From NCBI GenBank assembly GCA_018710885.1, contig DVJA01000071.1, forward strand, positions 1 to 23,185: a stretch of DNA of 23,185 bases, in the 5' to 3' direction. Both the position numbers and the translations under genes were made by a program. Below the pieces are notes generated by a model that made no database searches, had not been told where the DNA came from, and was given only the letters and a program-made list of their open reading frames with translations. This document shows positions 6,933 to 14,423 of this stretch, piece by piece (the stretch's first letter is position 1; each line of letters starts with the position of its first letter). Source of the stretch: Scatomorpha merdigallinarum (lineage in GTDB: Bacteria; Bacillota; Clostridia; Oscillospirales; Oscillospiraceae).

Positions 6933-8588
6933 TCAGATAGTCGTTATCATCGGGAGTATCATCGGGCTGCGCTTGGTGGTCTTGTAGAGGTAGCCCGTGA
7001 GGTTGGTACGGATCTTGCTCTTGATGGCGTTGTCGTCAGTTATGCGCTGGTGGCGGCAGCTTGCCAGGCTCTCATAGACCACGCGCTTGACCTCGTCGAT
7101 GAGGTTTTCGTTCTCCTTCTCGTAGATGAAGCCGCGAGTGAGCACATCTGGCCCGCCTATGAGCGAGTGGTCCTCATTGGAAAGCACAATAGTGACAACT
7201 ATCATGCCATCCTCGGCCAGATGCTTGCGGTCGCGCAGCACAACGCTGCCCACATCCCCGACACCGCTGCCGTCAACGAACACGCGCCCCGCGGGCACGG
7301 TGTCAGTCAGCTTGATGGTCTTGCGGGAGAGCTCGATAACCCGGCCGTTCTCCGCGACCACAGTGTGGTCCGGCGCTATGCCCATGGTGTGGGCTATCTC
7401 AGCATGCTTGCAGAGCATACGGTACTCACCGTGGACAGGTATAAAGAAGTGCGGCTTTGTCAGCGCGAGCATCATCTTCTGCTCCTCCTGAGAGGCGTGT
7501 CCGGAGACGTGGAGGTCGGTGTGTCTGTCGTATATGACCTCGGCTCCCTTGTGGAAGAGCTCGTCTATCACGCGGGAAATAGTCGTCTCGTTGCCGGGTA
7601 TCGCGCTCGCGGAGATGATGATTCTGTCCTCAGCATCCACATTTATCTGCTTGTGCTCAGAGAAGGCCATACGGTAGAGAGCAGACATGCTCTCACCCTG
7701 GCTGCCGGTGGAGATGATGACCGTACGGCTCTTGGGCTGGCCCTTGATTTGTGTGAGGTCCATGAGTACGCCGTCCGGGATGTCCATGTATCCCAGCTCC
7801 ATGGCCACCTTTATCATGTTCTCCATGCTGCGTCCCGTGACGGCAACGCGGCGCTTATATTTGGCAGCTACGTTCACTATCTGCTGGATACGCTGCACGT
7901 TGGAGGCGAAGGTGGTAACTATTATACGCTTGTCGCAGCCCTTGAAGAGCTCGTCGAACTTGTCTGCCACCTTGCGCTCGCTCTCCGTGTGTCCGGGGCG
8001 CTCCACGTTGGTGGAGTCGCTCAAAAGCGCGAGCACGCCCTGTTTGCCGAGCTGGCCGAGCCTGGCGAGGTCTATCATCTCTCCCTGTATGGGCGTGACG
8101 TCTATCTTGAAGTCGCCGGTGTGTATGACCACGCCTATCGGCGTGCGTATAGCGAGGGCCACCGAGTCGGCTATAGAGTGGTTCACGTGTATAAACTCCA
8201 CTTCAAAGCAGCCGAGCTTGAACTTGTCTCCCGCGCGCTTGGTGAAGATCTGCGTATTATAGAGCAGGTCGTGCTCCTCGAGCTTCAGCTCTATTATGCC
8301 GGCGGTGAGCGGCGTGGCGTAGATGGGCACGTCGAGATCACGCATGACATACGGTATTGCGCCTATGTGGTCCTCGTGCCCGTGGGTAATTACTATGCCT
8401 TTGATGCGGTCCTTATTCTGTTTCAGGTACGTGATATCGGGTATGACAACATCAACGCCGTAGAGCTCCTCGTCCGGAAAGCCCAGACCACAGTCCACGA
8501 CGAACATGTCCTGCCCGTACTCGTACACGGTGAGGTTCTTGCCAATCTCACCGAGACCGCCGAGCGGAATGATTTTCAGTTTTGCCAT
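6933..8588 (-). CDS. rnj: Ribonuclease J
   Basis: This 551-residue metallo-beta-lactamase/beta-CASP ribonuclease has 5' exonuclease and endonuclease activity and is the main RNA-decay nuclease of Firmicutes. The metal-binding motif HGHEDH is at residues 69-74, with further ligands at His137 (HVNHSIAD) and Asp159 (HTGDF). The beta-CASP part includes LLSDSTNVERPGHT, and FIPVHGEYRML is the conserved metal-ligand segment near residue 390. The C-terminal domain ends in IKSKIRTNLTGYLYKTTKRSPMI... The length matches RNase J1/J2. The start has a GGAG site and a TATAAT box about 50 bases upstream. The first gene of an rnj-dipeptidase-arsC-like operon. Confidence 0.96.
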   Translation of the reverse strand: MAKLKIIPLGGLGEIGKNLTVYEYGQDMFVVDCGLGFPDEELYGVDVVIPDITYLKQNKDRIKGIVITHGHEDHIGAIPYVMRDLDVPIYATPLTAGIIELKLEEHDLLYNTQIFTKRAGDKFKLGCFEVEFIHVNHSIADSVALAIRTPIGVVIHTGDFKIDVTPIQGEMIDLARLGQLGKQGVLALLSDSTNVERPGHTESERKVADKFDELFKGCDKRIIVTTFASNVQRIQQIVNVAAKYKRRVAVTGRSMENMIKVAMELGYMDIPDGVLMDLTQIKGQPKSRTVIISTGSQGESMSALYRMAFSEHKQINVDAEDRIIISASAIPGNETTISRVIDELFHKGAEVIYDRHTDLHVSGHASQEEQKMMLALTKPHFFIPVHGEYRMLCKHAEIAHTMGIAPDHTVVAENGRVIELSRKTIKLTDTVPAGRVFVDGSGVGDVGSVVLRDRKHLAEDGMIVVTIVLSNEDHSLIGGPDVLTRGFIYEKENENLIDEVKRVVYESLASCRHQRITDDNAIKSKIRTNLTGYLYKTTKRSPMILPMITTI

Positions 8589-8624
8589 TCACTATTCTCC
8601 TTGTTCGAGATTTTTATGTAACGA

Positions 8625-8645
8625 CGGTTATTCGCATTATAACCG
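8625..8645 (-). promoter_or_regulatory. rnj -10 box within an inverted repeat
   Basis: On the minus strand a perfect TATAAT (8636-8641) lies 47 bases before the rnj start codon. No good -35 box sits at the correct distance. The -10 box overlaps a 7-bp perfect inverted repeat, CGGTTAT (8625-8631) and ATAACCG (8639-8645), so a bound protein or an RNA hairpin there would affect rnj expression. Confidence 0.5.
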
Positions 8646-8667
8646 CTGAGCCCAAATTCAATCCATC

Positions 8668-8799
8668 TTTGGGGGAACCCCTTGGTAGGGTTCCCCCAAA
8701 CCCCCTCCTGACCTTTCTTCATCATTTGGGAATTTCGCGCTCTGCGGAGCGCGACCAGAGACCCTGTCTCTGGACTCTGCCACCTTTTGAAAAAGGTGG
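8668..8799. repeat. Four-hairpin intergenic element between recR and rnj
   Basis: Four perfect inverted repeats follow one another. TTTGGGGGAACCC pairs with its complement (8668-8680 with 8688-8700). CGCGCTC pairs with GAGCGCG (8736-8742 with 8747-8753). CCAGAGAC pairs with GTCTCTGG (8755-8762 with 8766-8773). CCACCTTTT pairs with AAAAGGTGG (8780-8788 with 8791-8799). The arrangement resembles a dispersed palindromic repeat inserted between genes. No stem has a strong U-run on either strand, so it is not a simple terminator. A 92-codon frame across it on the minus strand is an artefact. Confidence 0.7.
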
Positions 8800-8850
8800 A
8801 CGAAAACTTTCTCCTTGAATAGGGTGAGTTTTTACGCTGTGAGCCAGCCC

Positions 8851-9453
8851 TCACATCTCGACGCGGCCTTCGAGGGCGCGCTGCAATGTGGCGTCGTCGG
8901 CAAACTCGAGATTGGAGCCGACGGGGATACCGTAAGCCAGGCGGGTCACTTTCACGCCGAAGGGCTTTATGAGCCTCGATATATACATGCTGGTGGTCTC
9001 GCCCTCTGTGTCGGGGTTGAGGGCCATTATGACCTCAGAGACGCCGCCGGAGGCGACGCGGTTCACAAGCTCGGAAATTTTGAGGTCGTCCGGGCCTATA
9101 TGGCTCATTGGGCTGAGCACGCCGTGGAGCACGTGGTACACGCCGTTATATTCGCGGCCGCGCTCTATGCTGGCCACGTCTCTCGGTTCTGCCACGACGC
9201 AGATCACGTTCTTGTCGCGCTTATCTGATGAGCATATTGGGCAGACCTCTGCATCGGTCAGGTTCTGGCACACCGCGCAGGTGTGCACGCTGCCGCGCGC
9301 AGCTATGATGGCGTTAGCAAAGCTCTCGGCCTCGCCCTCAGGCAGGCCCAGTACGAAGAATGCCAGGCGCTGGGCGCTCTTTTTGCCTATGCCAGGGAGC
9401 ATGGCGAACTTATCTATCAGATTTTCAAGTGCTGTCGGAAAAAACGATGCCAT
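8851..9453 (-). CDS. recR: Recombination mediator RecR
   Basis: This 200-residue protein has the usual RecR length. It helps RecF/RecO load RecA at gaps and stalled forks. The N-terminal helix-hairpin-helix is LPGIGKKSAQRLAF (19-32). A zinc finger is formed by Cys59, Cys62, Cys71 and Cys74. The Toprim domain follows with CVVAEPRDVASIERG and ALNPDTEGETT. The C-terminal TRLAYGIPVGSNLEFADDATLQRAL is typical. It lies 26 bases after rpe, without a terminator, and is probably co-transcribed with it. The usual dnaX-ybaB-recR grouping is not seen here. Confidence 0.97.
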   Translation of the reverse strand: MASFFPTALENLIDKFAMLPGIGKKSAQRLAFFVLGLPEGEAESFANAIIAARGSVHTCAVCQNLTDAEVCPICSSDKRDKNVICVVAEPRDVASIERGREYNGVYHVLHGVLSPMSHIGPDDLKISELVNRVASGGVSEVIMALNPDTEGETTSMYISRLIKPFGVKVTRLAYGIPVGSNLEFADDATLQRALEGRVEM

Positions 9454-9479
9454 TTATGAACAATCCTTACAAAGTTATA

Positions 9480-10148
9480 TTACGCTTTCACATCGGAGGC
9501 CATGCGCAGCTCCTCTATAGCTGCGGCCCTGTCGGCCTTGCCAAACACCGCGCTGCCCGCCACCAGCACGCTCGCGCCGGAGTCCACCACAAGCGGCGCC
9601 GTCGAGGCGTCTATGCCGCCGTCCACCTCAACCTCACAGCCGGGGCGGTACTGGTCTATGAGGGCGCGCACACCGCGCAATTTGTTCAGCATGTCACGCA
9701 TGAAGCTCTGCCCGCCGAAACCGGGCTCCACCGTCATGATGAGCACCAGGTCTAGATACTCGAGGTAGGGCAGCAGCGCGCTGCCGGGCGTGCGCGGTTT
9801 TATTGAGAGCCCGGCCTTTTTGCCGTGGGCGCGTATGTCTTCAAGGGCCTCAATGATGTTCTGCGGCTCGTCGGCCTCCAGGTGTATGGTGACGAGATCG
9901 GCCCCGGCATCGCAGAACTGGCCCACGTACCGGCGGGGCTTGGTTATCATAAGGTGCACGTCCAGGAACATGTCCGTGTGCTTGCGCAGATTCTTGACAA
10001 CGGGGATGCCAATTGAGATGTTCGGCACAAATTCTCCGTCCATGACGTCCACATGCAGCCAGTCAGCCCCGGCGGCATGGACTTCCTCGACCTCGCTGGC
10101 GAGAGTGCAGAAATCGGCAGAGAGTATTGACGGCGCGAGCTTTATCAT
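9480..10148 (-). CDS. rpe: Ribulose-phosphate 3-epimerase
   Basis: This 222-residue TIM-barrel enzyme interconverts ribulose-5-phosphate and xylulose-5-phosphate in the pentose phosphate pathway. Recognisable blocks are APSILSADF at the N-terminus, HVDVMDGEFVPN with metal ligands His32 and Asp34, DVHLMI with His65, TVEPGFGGQSF and EVDGGI with the last catalytic aspartate. Two phosphate-binding segments near the C-terminus include VAGSAVFG. The ATG has a GGAGGTGCC site. The transcript begins at a good promoter about 160 bases upstream, with a GC-rich folded leader. recR follows on the same strand. Confidence 0.97.
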   Translation of the reverse strand: MIKLAPSILSADFCTLASEVEEVHAAGADWLHVDVMDGEFVPNISIGIPVVKNLRKHTDMFLDVHLMITKPRRYVGQFCDAGADLVTIHLEADEPQNIIEALEDIRAHGKKAGLSIKPRTPGSALLPYLEYLDLVLIMTVEPGFGGQSFMRDMLNKLRGVRALIDQYRPGCEVEVDGGIDASTAPLVVDSGASVLVAGSAVFGKADRAAAIEELRMASDVKA

Positions 10149-10222
10149 GAGGCACCTCCGTGTAATTTCTCAGGCGCGTAACGGCGTACAGGCCGCGCGC
10201 GTAAGATGATTTGCGGCAAGGC

Positions 10223-10292
10223 GCGCGAGCCACAGCCCTTCATATAGGGGGCCCCCGGCCCATTCGCCGGGAGCCCCCGTCGAACCTCGCGC
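10223..10292 (-). promoter_or_regulatory. Structured GC-rich leader in the rpe 5' UTR
   Basis: A 13-base stem with one mismatch (10247-10259 with 10266-10278, core GGGGGC/GCCCCC) is enclosed by an outer 7-bp stem, GCGCGAG (10223-10229) with CTCGCGC (10286-10292). No U-run follows on the minus strand, so it is not an obvious terminator. It lies wholly within the predicted rpe leader RNA. I do not recognise a known riboswitch or protein-leader consensus in it. Confidence 0.5.
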
Positions 10293-10315
10293 CCTGTCAT
10301 ATGGTATATCAATTT

Positions 10316-10344
10316 ATTGTACCATAAAAGCGGCTTAAAATCAA
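10316..10344 (-). promoter_or_regulatory. Predicted promoter of rpe-recR
   Basis: On the minus strand TTGATT (10339-10344) and TACAAT (10316-10321) are separated by 17 bases, with an extended -10 TGG directly before the -10 box. The start point would be near 10309, giving a leader of about 160 bases. Confidence 0.72.
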
Positions 10345-10391
10345 CATAAAACCATGAGAACCTTGAAATAAGGTACAATTAGCTCAAAATT

Positions 10392-10421
10392 CATTACCCG
10401 GGGCATGCACCCCGGGTAATG
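10392..10421 (-). terminator. Terminator of the dapF-glmM operon
   Basis: A perfect 12-bp stem, CATTACCCGGGG (10392-10403) with CCCCGGGTAATG (10410-10421), has a six-base loop. It begins four bases after the stop of the acetyltransferase gene. On the minus strand it is followed by AATTTTG, a weak but usable U-tract. Confidence 0.8.
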
Positions 10422-10424
10422 GAC

Positions 10425-11084
10425 TCAACTTCTTTTGACAATTTTGCCTTCTGCCTTGAAAATGCAGTCTTCGGGAACGGTGCCTCGAACGCTGCTCGTG
10501 GGGTACACGCTAACGCGCCGGCCCAGGACGCAGCCAGGGTTCAGCACGCTGTTGCAGCCCACCTCGACGTTGTCACCGAGTATGGCGCCGAACTTCTTGA
10601 GTCCGGTCTCAATCCGCTCTGCCCCGTCGCGCGCAACAACGAGCGTCTTGTCGCTCTTCACGTTGCTGGTTATGCTGCCCGCGCCCATGTGCGCCTTGTA
10701 GCCAAGTATGCTGTCGCCCACATAGTTGTAGTGCGGCGTCTGCACGTTGTCGAAGAGCACAACGTTTTTGAGCTCCACGCTATTGCCTACGACGCAGTTT
10801 TTGCCCACGATAGCACTGCCGCGGACGAAGGCGCAGTGGCGCACCTCGGCGCCGTGGTCAATGATACACGGCGCGCCTATATAGGCGCTGGGGAACACGG
10901 TCGCGTCTTTGGCTATCCACACGCCCTCGGAGGGGTTATCATACTCATCTGCCGGGAGCGTCGGGCCCAGTTTCAGTATGAACTCCTTGATGCCGCCGAG
11001 CGCCTCCCAGGCATAGGTCTTGCCCTCGAAAAGCGGAGCGGCTATAGTGTGGGAGAGGTCTAATAATTCATTTATTTTGTACAT
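10425..11084 (-). CDS. Stand-alone GlmU-C-like left-handed beta-helix acetyltransferase
   Basis: This 219-residue protein consists mainly of hexapeptide repeats. It resembles the C-terminal half of GlmU, which acetylates glucosamine-1-phosphate. The block VGNSVELKNVVL...TPHYNYVGDS...GAGSITSN parallels GlmU NFVEMKKARL...GHLTYLGDA...GAGTITCN, and His118 falls on the catalytic His363 of the E. coli enzyme. No uridylyltransferase domain is present; the N-terminal 55 residues are a short separate segment. Its ATG overlaps the glmM stop by one base (TAATG), so it is translated together with the enzyme that makes glucosamine-1-phosphate. Acetyltransferase function is a strong inference; sugar or nucleotide specificity is not shown. 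It is the last gene of the operon. Confidence 0.8.
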   Translation of the reverse strand: MYKINELLDLSHTIAAPLFEGKTYAWEALGGIKEFILKLGPTLPADEYDNPSEGVWIAKDATVFPSAYIGAPCIIDHGAEVRHCAFVRGSAIVGKNCVVGNSVELKNVVLFDNVQTPHYNYVGDSILGYKAHMGAGSITSNVKSDKTLVVARDGAERIETGLKKFGAILGDNVEVGCNSVLNPGCVLGRRVSVYPTSSVRGTVPEDCIFKAEGKIVKRS

Positions 11085-12436
11085 TATTTCACCTTCACCA
11101 AGTGCCCGCTCGCACGCATTGCTTCAATTATCTCGTCTACGGCCGCCTCGCAGCGTTCGTCCGTCTGCGCCTCAGCCATGACGCGCAGCACCGGCTCCGT
11201 GCCGCTCTTGCGCAGCAGCACGCGGCCCGAATCGCCCAGGTCTGCCTCTACCTTTGCTACGCTGGCCATGACCGCCGCGTCGTCCATAGTGCCGTCCTTG
11301 TCGTCTACTATGACGTTCTTGAGCACCTGCGGATATATGGTCACCGGCGCGCACAGCTTGCTCAACGGCAGCTTGGTGTCGAGCATGACCTGCATGACCT
11401 TGATGGCGGTTATGAGGCCGTCGCCGGTGGTGGCGTACTTGGAGAAGATGATGTGCCCGCTCTGCTCGCCGCCTATCAGGTGGCCGTTTTCACGCATGTT
11501 TTCCCAGACATACTTGTCGCCGACTGCGGTCTTCTCGTACTTTATGCCCACCTCGTCGAGCGCCTTGTAGAGGCCGAAGTTGCTCATGACCGTGGTGACC
11601 AGCGTGTCGTTATCCAGCCTGCCGCGTTCGTGCATGTGTTTGGCGCACATGTACATGATCTCGTCCCCGGACACATAGCCGCCGAACTCGTCCACGGCCA
11701 GGCAGCGGTCCGCGTCGCCGTCAAAGGCAAAGCCTACGTCCAGTCCGTTTTCACGCACGAGCTCCTGCAGGGCCTCAATGTGAGTCGAGCCGCAGTCTAC
11801 GTTTATGTTCAAGCCATCGGGCTTGTTGCCTATTACGTATGTGTCCGCGCCCAGGGCGTCAAACACGCTCTTGGCTATCATCCAGGTGCTTCCGTTAGCG
11901 CAGTCCAGGCCAACCTTCATACCCTTGTAGGAGTGGGTGGAGAGGCTTATCAGGTAGCCTATATAGCGGTTACGGCCCGCCGAGTAGTCCACGGTGCGGC
12001 CTATGTTGGCGCCCGTGGCGTGAGGCAGCTCCTGGTAGTTGCCGTCTAGATACGCCTCTATCTCGTCGAGGACGCTCTCCTCCATCTTCTCGCCCTGGCC
12101 ATTTATCAGCTTGATGCCATTGTCGTGGTAGGGGTTATGGCTGGCGCTTATCATGACGCCGCAGTCAAAGTCGTCTACGCGGGCTATGTAGCTGACGCTG
12201 GGCGTAGTGGTGACATGCAGCAGGTAGGCGTCTCCACCGGAGCTGGTGATACCGGCCGAGAGCGCGCACTCGTACATATAGCTCGAGCGGCGCGTGTCCT
12301 TGCCTATAACTATCTTCGCCGCGTGTTCGCGGCCATAGTACCAGCCGATAAAGCGCCCTATTTTGAAGGCGTGTTCGGCGGTCAAATCGACGTTTGCTTC
12401 ACCTCTGAAGCCGTCGGTACCAAAATATTTCGACAT
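11084..12436 (-). CDS. glmM: Phosphoglucosamine mutase
   Basis: This 450-residue alpha-D-phosphohexomutase converts glucosamine-6-phosphate to glucosamine-1-phosphate for UDP-GlcNAc and peptidoglycan. KYFGTDGFRGEAN is the diagnostic N-terminus. The phosphoserine loop ISASHNP has Ser99, the magnesium motif DGDADR spans 239-244, the sugar loop is GEQSGH, and the phosphate loop near the C-terminus is RKSGTEPVLRVM. The start at 12436 has GGAGGAAAG directly upstream; an in-frame TTG four codons earlier would sit inside that binding site. It follows the NagB-like gene by 58 bases and overlaps the acetyltransferase gene by one. Confidence 0.96.
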   Translation of the reverse strand: MSKYFGTDGFRGEANVDLTAEHAFKIGRFIGWYYGREHAAKIVIGKDTRRSSYMYECALSAGITSSGGDAYLLHVTTTPSVSYIARVDDFDCGVMISASHNPYHDNGIKLINGQGEKMEESVLDEIEAYLDGNYQELPHATGANIGRTVDYSAGRNRYIGYLISLSTHSYKGMKVGLDCANGSTWMIAKSVFDALGADTYVIGNKPDGLNINVDCGSTHIEALQELVRENGLDVGFAFDGDADRCLAVDEFGGYVSGDEIMYMCAKHMHERGRLDNDTLVTTVMSNFGLYKALDEVGIKYEKTAVGDKYVWENMRENGHLIGGEQSGHIIFSKYATTGDGLITAIKVMQVMLDTKLPLSKLCAPVTIYPQVLKNVIVDDKDGTMDDAAVMASVAKVEADLGDSGRVLLRKSGTEPVLRVMAEAQTDERCEAAVDEIIEAMRASGHLVKVK

Positions 12437-12494
12437 ACTTTCCTCCAAAAAGAAGGCCTACGGAGCGCTGCAGCGCGGCCGTCGGCCATTATTT

Positions 12495-13196
12495 TTATAT
12501 AAGGCTTGCAGCCCCGGAATCCAGATATACGGCCACATTGTCGTGCAGCTGCATCAAAGAGGCAGGGACCGAGATATGAGCCCGTCCGTCCACAGCGCTG
12601 TGTACGGCATCGGCTTTTTCTTCGCCGAAGGCGACGAGTATCACGCGCCTGGCGTGTGCAAGCGTCTTTATGCCTACAGTTATGCCCTCAGAAGGCGCAC
12701 TACTCCCCTCACAAGCCCACTCTTCACGCCTTGTGACGTCGGTGAGCTTAGTCATGTGAATACCCGAATCGTAGGCCGCGAGCGGCTCGTTGAAAGCTAT
12801 GTGCCCGTTCACTCCTATTGCCAGCACGGCGAGGTCTATGCCCCCCGCAGCGGCTATGAGCGCGTCGTAGCCGGCGCAGTTTTCATTGAGGTCGCCGGAG
12901 GTCTCCGGGACGGCAAATTTACCACAGCGGCACTTCTCCGGCGCAAACATCCTCTCACGCAGAATGGATGCGCGAGAGCAGCCTTCAGGCACGTCCTGGC
13001 CCAAGTACTCCTCTGTGAGGAACACCTGGCTCTCAGAGAAATCCACACCTGAAGAGGCCAGCGCATCATATACTCCCATCAGATCCGGCGCCGCCGACAG
13101 AGCCAGCGTGCAGCCGCTTTTGCCGCGCACCAGCTCCGCTATTGCGCCCGCCGCTCTCGCGCAGGCCTCTTCCTTTGTACACTTTATGACTTTCAC
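12495..13196 (-). CDS. Divergent NagB-like (glucosamine-6-phosphate deaminase family) protein, GTG start
   Basis: This 233-residue protein belongs to the NagB/6-phosphogluconolactonase superfamily. The motif LAIGVNGHIAFNEP, with His132 and Glu137, is that of glucosamine-6-phosphate deaminase, and Asn130 is common in Gram-positive members. Two catalytic regions differ. The phosphate-binding loop, normally GLPTGGTP, reads ALSAAPD at residues 32-38, and the catalytic-base segment MDEY is TEEY, with Glu62 in place of Asp. I start it at GTG 13196, eight bases after the dapL stop with GAGG upstream; an ATG at 13259 would overlap dapL by 56 bases. It lies between dapL and glmM in a cell-wall operon. 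It may supply or drain glucosamine-6-phosphate or act on another sugar; reduced or altered activity is possible. Confidence 0.8.
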   Translation of the reverse strand: MKVIKCTKEEACARAAGAIAELVRGKSGCTLALSAAPDLMGVYDALASSGVDFSESQVFLTEEYLGQDVPEGCSRASILRERMFAPEKCRCGKFAVPETSGDLNENCAGYDALIAAAGGIDLAVLAIGVNGHIAFNEPLAAYDSGIHMTKLTDVTRREEWACEGSSAPSEGITVGIKTLAHARRVILVAFGEEKADAVHSAVDGRAHISVPASLMQLHDNVAVYLDSGAASLI

Positions 13197-13203
13197 GGCC
13201 GCC

Positions 13204-14415
13204 TCACAGTATGGAGATGACGCGCTCCACGGCTTCGCGGGTATTGTCGGCATCGCCAAAGGCGGTCAGGCGGATAAAGCCCTCGCCGCTCGGGCCGAAG
13301 CCCGCGCCGGGCGTGGTGACGACATTGGCCTCGTGGAGCAGACGGTCAAAGAACTCCCAGCTACCCTGCCCGTTCGGGGCCTTGAACCATATATATGGCG
13401 AGTCGGTGCCGCCGTAGACCTCAAGTCCGGCTCCGGAGAGGCCCTCGCGTATGACGCGCGCATTGTTCATGTAGTATGAGATAAGTGCAGCCACCTGCTC
13501 CTTGCCCTCGGACGAGTACACCGCCTCGGCGGCGCGCTGGATGACATAGGCCGTACCGTTGAACTTGGTGGACTGGCGGCGCATCCACATGTCGTAGAGG
13601 CTCACGCCCTCGCGCACCAGGCTGCGGGGTATTACCGTCCAGCCGCAGCGCGTACCGGTGAAGCCGGCGGTCTTGGAGAAGCTGCAGAACTCTATGGCGC
13701 AGGTCTCGGCGCCGGGTATCTCGTAGATGCTCCTGGGCAGGGCGGGGTCAGATATGTAGGCACGGTAAGCCGCGTCGTAGAGTATGATGCTGCCGTGCTC
13801 GTTGGCGTAGTCAACCCAGGGCTTGAGCTGCTCTTTTGTGGCCGCCATGCCGGTGGGATTATTCGGGAAGCAGAGGTAGATAAGGTCCGGTACACGCTCG
13901 GGCAGTTCGGGGAAGAAGCCATTCTCCGCAGTGCAGGGCATATAGACGATGTTCGTCCACTTGTCGCCCACATACTCTCCCGCCCTGCCGCTCATGGCGT
14001 TGGCGTCTATGTACACGGGATACACGGGGTCGCAGACGGCCACGACACAGTCCTCGGAGAAGATGTCGCCTATGTTGCCGCAGTCGCTCTTGGCGCCGTC
14101 GGAGACGAAAATCTCGTCAGGGGATATCTTCGCGCCGTAGGGCAGGTAGTCGTTGGCCGCTATGGCTTCGCGCAGGAAGTCATAGCCCTCATAGGGACCA
14201 TAGCCCATGAATGTGGACTTGTTGCCCATCTCGTCGGCTGCGCGCTTGAGCGCCTCCACGCAGGCCGCGGGCAGCGGGAGCGTGACGTCGCCGATGCCGA
14301 GCTTTATGAGGCGCTTATTGGGGTTTGCCTCGCTGTAGGCCGCAGTGCGGCGGGCTATCTCGGCGAAGAGATAGCTTCCGGGCAGTTTGAGATAGTTTTC
14401 GTTGAGTTTAAGCAT
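13204..14415 (-). CDS. dapL: LL-diaminopimelate aminotransferase
   Basis: This 403-residue fold-type I PLP enzyme converts tetrahydrodipicolinate directly to LL-diaminopimelate using glutamate, bypassing the acylated intermediates. The N-terminus (NENYLKLPGSYLFAEIARR) and KLGIGDVTLPLP are highly characteristic of DapL. LCFPNNPTG binds the cofactor, YDAAY provides the pyridine-binding aspartate and tyrosine, and SFSKTAGFTGTRCGW contains the Schiff-base Lys248. It starts eight bases after the dapF stop, and dapF takes the LL-diaminopimelate made here to the meso form. DapL occurs in plants, chlamydiae, cyanobacteria and many Clostridia, in keeping with the inferred host. Confidence 0.97.
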   Translation of the reverse strand: MLKLNENYLKLPGSYLFAEIARRTAAYSEANPNKRLIKLGIGDVTLPLPAACVEALKRAADEMGNKSTFMGYGPYEGYDFLREAIAANDYLPYGAKISPDEIFVSDGAKSDCGNIGDIFSEDCVVAVCDPVYPVYIDANAMSGRAGEYVGDKWTNIVYMPCTAENGFFPELPERVPDLIYLCFPNNPTGMAATKEQLKPWVDYANEHGSIILYDAAYRAYISDPALPRSIYEIPGAETCAIEFCSFSKTAGFTGTRCGWTVIPRSLVREGVSLYDMWMRRQSTKFNGTAYVIQRAAEAVYSSEGKEQVAALISYYMNNARVIREGLSGAGLEVYGGTDSPYIWFKAPNGQGSWEFFDRLLHEANVVTTPGAGFGPSGEGFIRLTAFGDADNTREAVERVISIL

Positions 14416-14423
14416 TGTACACC

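Noticed and set aside
6816..8621. 601-codon plus-strand ORF
   Set aside because: It is the antisense shadow of rnj, with no motifs, and biased codon use explains the open frame.
8576..8854. 92-codon minus-strand ORF between recR and rnj
   Set aside because: It runs straight through the four-hairpin element and the rnj promoter, has no family resemblance and overlaps both neighbours. It is a translation of the repeat.
10372..10379. Plus-strand TACAAT as a divergent promoter opposite rpe
   Set aside because: No -35 box lies at the proper distance and no plus-strand gene follows; it mirrors the rpe -10 region only by a short inverted repeat.
11102..12049. 315-codon plus-strand ORF
   Set aside because: It is antisense to glmM, with no recognisable domain or ribosome binding site.
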